Shown here one piece after another: positions 8,166-14,676 of a DNA stretch of 64,000 bases. Position 1 is the first letter of the stretch, and each line of letters begins with the position of its first letter. Both the position numbers and the translations under genes were made by a program. The stretch is from Streptomyces sp. CG 926 (GTDB lineage Bacteria > Actinomycetota > Actinomycetes > Streptomycetales > Streptomycetaceae), in the NCBI RefSeq assembly GCF_003148825.1, contig NZ_QGGZ01000012.1:1-64000 (forward strand), in the 5' to 3' direction. The notes beneath the pieces were generated by a model. It did no database searches. It was not told where the DNA came from and saw only the letters and a program-made list of their open reading frames with translations.

Positions 8166-9080
8166 ATGACGTCCTCCCCGCCCGCGTTGACCCGTATCCG
8201 CATCGGTTCGGCTCCGGACTCCTGGGGTGTCTGGTTCCCGGACGATCCCCGGCAGACCCCGTGGGAACGCTTCCTCGACGAGGTCGCCGACGCCGGGTAC
8301 GAGTGGATCGAACTCGGCCCCTACGGCTATCTGCCCACCGATCCCGCCCGCCTCGCCGACGAAACGGTCAAGCGCGGGCTGCGCGTCTCGGCCGGCACCG
8401 TCTTCACCGGACTCCATCACGGGCCCGCCGTGTGGGAGGACACCTGGGAGCACGTGTCGCGGATCGCGGCGCTCACCCAGGCCATGGGCGCGGCCCATCT
8501 CGTCGTCATCCCCTCCTTCTGGCGGGACGACAAGACCGGGGAGGTGCTGGAGGACCGCACCCTGACCCCCGCCCAGTGGCGTGAACTGACCTCGCAGACC
8601 GAGCGCCTCGGCCGGGAGGTCCAGGACCGTTACGGGCTGGGGATCGTGGTCCACCCGCACGCCGACACCCATATCGACACCCCCGAGAACGTGGCCCGCT
8701 TCCTGGACGCGACCGATCCCTCGCTCGTCTCCCTCTGTCTGGACACGGGGCACTACGCGTACTGCGGCGGGGACAGCGTGCAGGCCGTGGAGACCTTCGG
8801 CGAGCGGATCGGCTACCTCCACCTCAAGCAGGTGGATCCGCGGATCCTCGCCGAAGTCGTCGCCGAGGAGCTGCCCTTCGGGCCGGCCGTGGGCCGTGGG
8901 GTGATGTGCGAACCGCCCTCGGGGGTGCCCGCGCTGGAACCGGTGCTCGCGGCGGCCCAGCGGCTGGGCGTGGACCTCTTCGCCATCGTGGAGCAGGACA
9001 TGTACCCGTGTTCGCCGGACCGGCCGCTGCCGATCGCCCGGCGCACCCGCGCCTACCTCCGTTCCTGCGGCGCCCGCTGA
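8166..9080 (+). CDS. Inosose dehydratase-like TIM-barrel enzyme (IolE/IolH type)
   Basis: A sugar-phosphate-isomerase/epimerase-type barrel of 304 residues. IRIGSAPDSWGVWFPDD at the N-terminus, VVHPHADTHIDT, LCLDTGHYAYCGGD and YLHLKQVD are metal-site and substrate-loop segments typical of IolE. IolE removes water from scyllo-inosose to give the cyclohexanedione consumed by IolD. The ATG 8166 follows AAGGTGG; a GTG at 8157 overlaps that site. It is divergent from iolC and 26 bases before the iolG-like gene. IolE is the most economical call because the pathway otherwise lacks this step, but IolH or IolI paralogues look similar. Confidence 0.8.
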   Translation: MTSSPPALTRIRIGSAPDSWGVWFPDDPRQTPWERFLDEVADAGYEWIELGPYGYLPTDPARLADETVKRGLRVSAGTVFTGLHHGPAVWEDTWEHVSRIAALTQAMGAAHLVVIPSFWRDDKTGEVLEDRTLTPAQWRELTSQTERLGREVQDRYGLGIVVHPHADTHIDTPENVARFLDATDPSLVSLCLDTGHYAYCGGDSVQAVETFGERIGYLHLKQVDPRILAEVVAEELPFGPAVGRGVMCEPPSGVPALEPVLAAAQRLGVDLFAIVEQDMYPCSPDRPLPIARRTRAYLRSCGAR

Positions 9081-9106
9081 CCCTTCGGAAGGAAGAGGAG
9101 TACGAG

Positions 9107-10117
9107 ATGAGCACGCTCGGTATCGCCGTCATCGGCACCGGGAAGATGGGCGCCGATCACGTCCGCCGGATCGGGCGGACGGTGGGCGGGGCCCGTGTGG
9201 TGGCCGTGGCCGACCCGGACGGGGACCGGGTCAAGGAGGTCGCGGGCACCCTGGACGGGGCGACGGCGCACACCGATCCGGCGGCGGCGATAGCCGCACC
9301 CGGGGTGCAGGCGGTGCTGATCGCCTCTCCCGGGCCCGCCCATGAGGAGGCGATCCTGCACGCGCTGGAGCGGGAGCTACCGGTGCTGTGCGAGAAGCCG
9401 CTGACCCCGGACCCGGCGGGCGCGCTGCGGGTCATGGAGGCCGAACAACGGCTGGGGCGGCGCCTGGTGCAGGTGGGGTTCATGCGGCGGTACGACACCG
9501 AGTACGCGCGGCTGAAGGAGCTGCTGGACGCCGGCGGGATCGGGCGCCCGCTCTTCCTGCACTGTCGGCACCGCAACGCCTCGTCGCCGTCGTTCTTCAC
9601 CAGCGACATGCTGATCAGTGACTCGGTGGTGCACGAGGTGGACGCGGCCCGCTGGCTGCTGGGGCAGGAGATCACCGCCGTGACCGTGCTCTCGCCGCGG
9701 CCCACGGCGGCCGCTCCCGAGGGGTTGAGCGATCCCCGGCTGGTGCTGCTGGAGACCTCCGGCGGGGCCGTCGTCGACGTGGAGATCTTCGTCAACTGCG
9801 GTTTCGGCTACCAGGTGCAGTGCGAGGCGGTCGGCGAAGCGGGCAGTGCCCGGATCGGCGACGGACACGCGATGGTGGTGCAGGCGGCGGGCCGCTGGGG
9901 CGGCGCGATCGACCAGGACTTCACGGTGCGCTTCGCCGACGCCTACGACCGCCAACTGCGGAGCTGGGTGGCCGCAGCCGGGCGTGGCCGGGTGGCGGGG
10001 CCCGACGCGTGGGACGGCTACGCGGCGGCCGCCGTCTCCGAGGCGGGCATCGCGGCGGCACGCAGCGGAGCCCGGTCGGTGGTGGAGCTGACGGAACGCC
10101 CGGCTCTGTACCGCTGA
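9107..10117 (+). CDS. iolG: Inositol 2-dehydrogenase (Gfo/Idh/MocA family)
   Basis: A 336-residue NAD-dependent dehydrogenase. The Rossmann motif is VIGTGKMGADH, the EKP motif is CEKPLTPDP, and SDSVVHEVDAARWLLG carries the catalytic Asp/His region. It oxidises myo-inositol to scyllo-inosose, the first step of the pathway in this cluster. ATG 9107 follows GGAAGAGGAG. It is co-transcribed with the IolE-like gene upstream. Substrate choice among inositol isomers cannot be read from the sequence. Confidence 0.87.
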   Translation: MSTLGIAVIGTGKMGADHVRRIGRTVGGARVVAVADPDGDRVKEVAGTLDGATAHTDPAAAIAAPGVQAVLIASPGPAHEEAILHALERELPVLCEKPLTPDPAGALRVMEAEQRLGRRLVQVGFMRRYDTEYARLKELLDAGGIGRPLFLHCRHRNASSPSFFTSDMLISDSVVHEVDAARWLLGQEITAVTVLSPRPTAAAPEGLSDPRLVLLETSGGAVVDVEIFVNCGFGYQVQCEAVGEAGSARIGDGHAMVVQAAGRWGGAIDQDFTVRFADAYDRQLRSWVAAAGRGRVAGPDAWDGYAAAAVSEAGIAAARSGARSVVELTERPALYR

Positions 10118-10141
10118 CGCCCCGCCGACTCCTCACCGGCC

Positions 10142-10243
10142 CCCTGTGGCGCTCTTGTCACAGGGATCCCCCTTCTGTCACGCATGTCCGCATTACGCGG
10201 GTCTTCCGTCACAGGAGGTCGACAGCCCCTCCCCTGCCGTCAC
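10142..10243 (+). promoter_or_regulatory. Helically phased GTCAC repeats before the small HTH gene
   Basis: The hexamer TGTCAC or CGTCAC occurs at 10156, 10176, 10207 and 10238, spaced 20, 31 and 31 bases, so all face nearly the same side of the helix. The first also forms the right arm of a 7-bp hairpin (10142-10148 with 10159-10165). The array lies in the 233-bp gap between iolG and the HTH gene. It could be a regulator array or the terminal region of iolG. Confidence 0.35.
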
Positions 10244-10350
10244 TCCGCGTCGTTCCCCGGGCACAACCCGAGTGATCGTCAGTGTCCACGCGCCGGCTCC
10301 CCCGACGGCCTCCCGGCCGGCCCCGCGGCGTGGACAAGGAGGTGTCCAGC

Positions 10351-10551
10351 ATGAGCGACCGTCAGCTGTGGTCGTACAAGGAGATCGCTGCTCACATCCG
10401 GGTCCAGCCGGACACCGTGCGCTCCTATCGCAAGCACGGGCTGCTGCCCACACCCGACCATGTGGAGGGGGGCAAGCCCTACTGGTACGCCGATACCGTG
10501 CGCGCCTGGGTGGCCCGCCGGCCCGGGAACCGGGGCCGCCGCGAGGACTGA
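10351..10551 (+). CDS. Small helix-turn-helix (MerR/excisionase-like) DNA-binding protein
   Basis: A 66-residue protein from ATG 10351, with an excellent AAGGAGGTG site at 10336-10344. WSYKEIAAHIRVQPDTVRSY is a winged helix-turn-helix recognition segment like that of MerR or phage excisionases. A wing-like stretch (KPYWYADTVRAWVARRPG) and a basic tail follow. There is no ligand domain, so it acts alone or as a small accessory factor. Its target is unknown; the GTCAC repeats upstream are candidates for autoregulation. It ends at a strong terminator (10565-10594) and is a single-gene unit. Confidence 0.85.
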   Translation: MSDRQLWSYKEIAAHIRVQPDTVRSYRKHGLLPTPDHVEGGKPYWYADTVRAWVARRPGNRGRRED

Positions 10552-10564
10552 GCTCCGCGGTGCC

Positions 10565-10594
10565 GGGTGAGGGGACCCCCGGATCCCCTCACCC
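10565..10594. terminator. Terminator between the HTH gene and the MMPL gene
   Basis: An 11-bp perfect stem (10565-10575 with 10584-10594) with an 8-base loop lies just after the HTH gene and before the convergent exporter end. It can act on both strands. Confidence 0.7.
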
Positions 10595-10642
10595 TCCTCC
10601 CCCTCACCCGCCCCCGACCCGCCCCGCCTTGTCATCCACTCG

Positions 10643-12880
10643 CTAGGTGCCGGCTCCCACGGGTATCCGGTCCGGCTCCTGGGTTCGGGGCGCGGACTCG
10701 CCCTCGCTGAGGCCGAACCTCTCGTGCAGGCGGCGCAGCGGGGCCGGGGCCCACCAGGTGGCTCGGCCGGTCAGCTTCATCACCGCCGGGACCAGGAGGC
10801 TGCGCACGACCATGGCGTCCATCAGGACCGCCAGCGCGATCCCGAGCCCCAGCATCTTGGTGTTGGTCACCCGGGAGGTGCCGATGGCCACCATCACCAC
10901 CGCCAGGATCACGGCTGCCGCGGTGATCAGCCCGCCGGTGCGGGCCAGCCCTGTGCGGACGGCGCTCTCGTGGTCCCCGGTCCGGTCGTACTCCTCCTTG
11001 ATGCGGGATATGAGGAACACCCCGTAGTCCATGGAGAGTCCGAAGGCGATGCAGAACATCAGCACCGGCAGGGTGGTCTCTATGTCGCCGGTGGCGGTGA
11101 AGGAGAGGAGCCCGGAGAGGTTGCCCTCCTGGAACACCCACACCACGGCCCCGAACATCGCGGTCAGGCTGAGGGCATTGAGCAGCACCGCCTGAAGCGG
11201 TATCAGCAGGCTGCCGGTGAGCAGGAACACCAGCAGCAGCGTGGCGAGTACCACCAGGGCCGCGGCCGCGGGCAGCGCGCCGGCGATGGCATGTTGCGCG
11301 TCGACGAGGACGGCCGCCTGTCCGGTCACCGAGGTCTTGAAGTCGGCTTCCACGGCGCGGACGTCGTCGACCAGGCCCCGGGCCGTCTCTCCCGCGGCCT
11401 CGCCCTCGACGGACACCGAGAAGGAGGTGTATCGGCTTTCCGTCGCGGAGCTGATCGGCCCGTCGACCCGGATCACCCCGGGCAGGGCGGCCAGCCGGTC
11501 CCGATAGGCCATGAGGCTCCCGGGGCCGGGCGCTCCTTCGGCGAGCACGGTGAGACCGCCGCCGGGGCTGTTCGGGAAGCCGTCGCGGATCTGCTCCTGC
11601 ACCACGTGGGAGGGGGCGTCACTGGGGAGCTGCCGGTCGTCGACCGTACCGAACTTGACGCCGATGAAGGGCAGTCCGAGGAGCAGCAGGCCCACGGTGG
11701 TGGCCACGGCGAACACCGGGGCGCGCCGCATCACGAGGGCGGCCGTCCAGCGCCAGCCCTTGCCCGTTTCCGCGGGCCCGGTCTCGGTCGCCTCGGGCCG
11801 GCCCCGCCGCCACAGTCTGCGCAGGTCGAGGGCGTTGACCCGGTGACCGAGGAGCACCAGGGCGGCCGGCAGCAGGATCAGCGCGGCCGCGGCCGCGAGC
11901 AGGACCACCGCGACTCCGGCGTAGGCGAAGGAGCGCAGGAAGTACATGGGGAAGAAGAGCATCGCCGAGAGCGAGACGGCGACGGTGAGCGCCGAGAAGA
12001 GCACGGTGCGCCCGGCGGTGCGCAGGGTCACCCCGACCGCGGCGACCGGATCGTGCCCGGCGGCGAGTTCCTCGCGGAACCGGCGGACGATGAACAGGGC
12101 GTAGTCGACGGCGAGACCGAGGCCGAGCGCGGTGGTCAGGTTCTGGGCGAAGACGGAGACGTCGGTGACCTCGGTGAGGCCGCGCAGGACGGCATTGGTG
12201 CCGAGGATCGCCACGATGCCCACCCCGAGGGGGAGCAGGGCGGCGACCGCGCTGCCGAAGACGAGGACGAGCAGGACGAGGGTGACCGGCAGGGCGATCA
12301 GCTCGGCGCGCAGCAGGTCTTCCTGGATGGTCCGGGTGACCTCGCGCTGGACCGCCGCGGGGCCGCCGAGGGACACCTGGACCGGACCGTGTTCGCCCTC
12401 GTAGCGCGGGGCGATGCGGTCCAAGATCGCGGTGGTCGCCTTCTCGTCGCCCTGGACGCGGGCGACGACGAGCGCCTGCCGGCCGTCCTGCGAGCGCAGG
12501 GTGGGCAGCTGGGCGCGCCAGTACGAGCCGACGCCGACGACCCCGCGTTCGGCGGCGAGTGCGGTGGTGAGCCGTTCGGCCTCGGCGGCGACGGCAGGAT
12601 CGTCGACCCCGCCGGTGCCCGCCGCGGCGTCGACGAGCAGGAGCAGATTGGGCTCGGACTGCGGGAACTCCCGCTCCAGGGCCCGTGTGGCGTAGGTGGA
12701 CTGGGCGCCCGGGTCCTCCCAGCCGCCGCTTCCCAGCCGGTCGGCGACGCCGCCGCCGGCGACCACGGCCAAGGCCGTGACCAGCAGGGCGAGCAGCAGC
12801 GTGAGCCGCGGCCGGACCGTGACGAACCGGGTCCACCCCGCGTCCGCCCCGGAGGACGGCGGTTTCTTGACTTCGGACAT
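10643..12880 (-). CDS. MMPL-family RND exporter
   Basis: A 745-residue inner-membrane transporter of the MmpL/RND type. It shows the expected duplicated layout: helix 1 near residues 27-45, an extracytoplasmic loop of about 140 residues, a five-helix block, a linker (about 340-375), then a second helix, loop and five-helix block. The Asp-rich helix segment GLGLAVDYALFIVRRFREE and its repeat AFGLSMDYGVFLISRIKEE carry the proton-relay aspartates of MMPL proteins. The divergent TetR gene and shared operator (12923-12983) suggest induction by a small ligand, probably the exported compound. Substrates of this family include lipids and drugs; which one is unknown here. Confidence 0.88.
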   Translation of the reverse strand: MSEVKKPPSSGADAGWTRFVTVRPRLTLLLALLVTALAVVAGGGVADRLGSGGWEDPGAQSTYATRALEREFPQSEPNLLLLVDAAAGTGGVDDPAVAAEAERLTTALAAERGVVGVGSYWRAQLPTLRSQDGRQALVVARVQGDEKATTAILDRIAPRYEGEHGPVQVSLGGPAAVQREVTRTIQEDLLRAELIALPVTLVLLVLVFGSAVAALLPLGVGIVAILGTNAVLRGLTEVTDVSVFAQNLTTALGLGLAVDYALFIVRRFREELAAGHDPVAAVGVTLRTAGRTVLFSALTVAVSLSAMLFFPMYFLRSFAYAGVAVVLLAAAAALILLPAALVLLGHRVNALDLRRLWRRGRPEATETGPAETGKGWRWTAALVMRRAPVFAVATTVGLLLLGLPFIGVKFGTVDDRQLPSDAPSHVVQEQIRDGFPNSPGGGLTVLAEGAPGPGSLMAYRDRLAALPGVIRVDGPISSATESRYTSFSVSVEGEAAGETARGLVDDVRAVEADFKTSVTGQAAVLVDAQHAIAGALPAAAALVVLATLLLVFLLTGSLLIPLQAVLLNALSLTAMFGAVVWVFQEGNLSGLLSFTATGDIETTLPVLMFCIAFGLSMDYGVFLISRIKEEYDRTGDHESAVRTGLARTGGLITAAAVILAVVMVAIGTSRVTNTKMLGLGIALAVLMDAMVVRSLLVPAVMKLTGRATWWAPAPLRRLHERFGLSEGESAPRTQEPDRIPVGAGT

Positions 12881-12922
12881 GACTCGGTGTCCCCTTCACC
12901 GTGATTGCCAGGCCACTTAGAC

Positions 12923-12983
12923 TGGCAAACACGAGCAGTCGCTCGCGTTTTCCAAGAATGCGAGCGATCACTCGTGTTTGTCA
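12923..12983. promoter_or_regulatory. Large inverted repeat: paired TetR operators
   Basis: Two 24-base arms (12923-12946 and 12960-12983) are inverted copies agreeing at 20 of 24 positions, with a 13-base spacer. Each arm itself holds a near-palindrome of the form CGAGC....GCTCG / CGAGCGATCACTCG. This suggests two TetR dimers binding side by side between the divergent exporter and regulator genes and repressing both. Confidence 0.65.
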
Positions 12984-13011
12984 ATCGCCCACGGGAAGCA
13001 GGGGATTGGAC

Positions 13012-13758
13012 ATGCCAGGGACACGCATGGGCAAAAACACAGAAAAGGGGACCAAGGGCTCCGCCGTCGACAGCGAGAACGCCGCCACCGCCGAAGCGAC
13101 CGACGCCGACAGCGGCACCACCCGACCGACCACGGCCACCACCGCCGCCACCCCGCGCCGCCGCCAGGCCCGCGGCGAACGCCGGATCTCCCAGCTGCTG
13201 GCCGCCGCCGCCGGGGTGTTCTGCCGTACCGGCTACGCCTCGGCCAGCACCAACGCCATCGCCCGCGAGGCAGGCGTGTCGCCGGGCACCCTCTACCAGT
13301 ACTTCCCCAACAAGGAGGCCATCGCGATCGAGCTCGGCGGTCAGCTGCTCCAGCAGGCCAACGAGGCGCACGGCCGGGCCTTCCGCCCCGAGAACATCCA
13401 TCGCCCGCTGCCCGAGCTGCTCGACGCCGTCCTCGACCCGGTCATCGCCTTCAACTGCGAGAACCCGGCCTTCTGGGCCCTCATGCACGGCACCGGCGTC
13501 CCCGGCATCGCCCATGAGCACGAGAAGCTGCACGAGAGCCTGCTGTCGCGGATCGAGGCCGTGCTGCGCGACCGCTGCCCCGGGATCACGCCCCACGAGC
13601 TCGCCCACACCTCGAACATGATCCTCGGGATCTTCAAGTCGTCCCTCGACCTGATCCTGGCCCACGAGGGGGACGAGCGCGCCGCCTACACCGCCGAGCT
13701 CAAGACCGTCCTGCTGCGCTATCTGGAGCCGATGATCACCACGACCCACCCCCACTGA
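13012..13758 (+). CDS. TetR-family regulator of the MMPL exporter
   Basis: A 248-residue regulator. The first 45 residues are a hydrophilic, Ala/Thr/Asp-rich extension. They are followed by the TetR DNA-binding domain: RRISQLLAAAAGVFCRTGYA, then IAREAGVSPGTLYQYFPNKE as the helix-turn-helix. The ligand domain contains FWALMHGTGVPG. ATG 13012 lies after AGGGGA; ATG 13027 is a second possibility and would remove five residues. It is divergent from the exporter and very probably represses it and itself. The extension is unusual for TetR proteins, which normally start close to the helix-turn-helix. Confidence 0.88.
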   Translation: MPGTRMGKNTEKGTKGSAVDSENAATAEATDADSGTTRPTTATTAATPRRRQARGERRISQLLAAAAGVFCRTGYASASTNAIAREAGVSPGTLYQYFPNKEAIAIELGGQLLQQANEAHGRAFRPENIHRPLPELLDAVLDPVIAFNCENPAFWALMHGTGVPGIAHEHEKLHESLLSRIEAVLRDRCPGITPHELAHTSNMILGIFKSSLDLILAHEGDERAAYTAELKTVLLRYLEPMITTTHPH

Positions 13759-13800
13759 CCCCCACTGACCCCCACTGACCCCCACTGCCCCCCACTGACC
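13748..13800. repeat. Five tandem 10-bp repeats at the end of tetR
   Basis: The unit CCCACTGACC is repeated five times without gaps (one copy has a single change). The tetR stop codon lies in the first unit, so slippage would change only non-coding DNA. Confidence 0.85.
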
Positions 13801-14330
13801 CGCCCGACCCGACCGGCCCGCACCGCCTCGACGCCCTCCGGCCCCGCGCGCGGGCCGGCAGCGCCGCCGAGCCGGCCCGAACGGCCGCGCCACGCCGCCC
13901 CTCAGGGTGCGCTGGATGGCGCCCGGCGCCGTACCGGTGAGCGCAGCGCCCCCGTACACGCCCCGCCCGAAGCCGCCGCCCTCGGCGAGCAGGGACCGGG
14001 CGTCCGGGCGTCCATGCGTTCGGACAATCAGGCGTCCAGGCGCGCGTCCCGCGTCCGAGTCCAGGACGAGCACGATCCGCCGGGCCCCATCGAGCGCCTG
14101 GGGACGCCCCCCTCACCCGGTCGCCCGGGAGGGCTTCCCGAGTGATCCATATCAGCCATTTGCCTACAGTCCACCCATACCGGCCGGTTTTCCCGCGAGG
14201 ATCGAAAGACCGGGAGCCGATACTCGCTTTCATACCCCCCAGGGGTATAGTCTCGAAGAGTCGGGAGGACGGTGGAGCCATCGGCCGCCCCTCCCGGTGA
14301 CCGGCACACGCCCCTGAAGAGGAGAACGAC
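13759..14330. other. Intergenic region of about 570 bp before copZ
   Basis: After the tandem repeats comes a 7-bp-stem hairpin at 13838-13858 that may end tetR. From about 14110 down to 13870 the minus strand carries an open stretch with coding-like third-position GC, containing the segment LLAEGGGFGRGVYGGAAL. It has no clear start, ribosome site or recognisable family, so it may be a gene remnant or chance. The copper operator and copZ promoter occupy the right end. Confidence 0.5.
14232..14248 (+). promoter_or_regulatory. CsoR-type copper operator
   Basis: ATACCCC-CCA-GGGGTAT is the G/C-tract inverted repeat bound by CsoR copper sensors. It lies 82 bases before copZ, as expected for repression that is lifted by Cu(I). 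No csoR gene is in the window. Confidence 0.8.
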
Positions 14331-14564
14331 ATGACCGCCGAGACGGACACCCAGACCACCACCGTCTACCGGGTGACCGGCATGACCTGCGGACACTGCG
14401 AGGGCGCGGTGACCACCGAGATCTCCGCCCTGCCGGGTGTCAGCACGGTCAAGGCCGTCGCCGCGACCGGTGAGGTCACCGTGGTCTCCGCCGCCCCGCT
14501 CGCGGACGAGGACGTCCGCGCCGCCGTGGACGAGGCCGGCTACGAGTTCGTCGGACAGGTCTGA
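14331..14564 (+). CDS. copZ: Copper chaperone CopZ
   Basis: A 77-residue single heavy-metal-associated domain. GMTCGHCEGAV gives the two Cu(I)-binding cysteines (about 19 and 22), and the rest follows the beta-alpha-beta-beta-alpha-beta pattern to AGYEFVGQV. The ribosome site GAAGAGGAG lies upstream. It delivers cytosolic Cu(I) to the CopA pump encoded next, 112 bases downstream, probably on one transcript under the CsoR box. Confidence 0.93.
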   Translation: MTAETDTQTTTVYRVTGMTCGHCEGAVTTEISALPGVSTVKAVAATGEVTVVSAAPLADEDVRAAVDEAGYEFVGQV

Positions 14565-14676
14565 GCGGCCCGCACCACCCGCACGGCACCCGCGGCAGCC
14601 CCGCGGACCCCGCCGGGCCGTGCCGGCCAGCTCATACTGGTCCCGTACGGCCCGGCCATCCCCCTGGAGCCGGAAC

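Noticed and set aside
8906..9106. N-terminal extension of IolG
   Set aside because: It lies inside the iolE-like gene; ATG 9107 has a good ribosome site and begins the Rossmann fold directly.
12298..14073. 591-codon minus-strand frame across the TetR gene and intergenic DNA
   Set aside because: Most of it is antisense to TetR and out of frame with the MMPL gene; only its first part (about 13870-14073) is retained as a weak remnant note.
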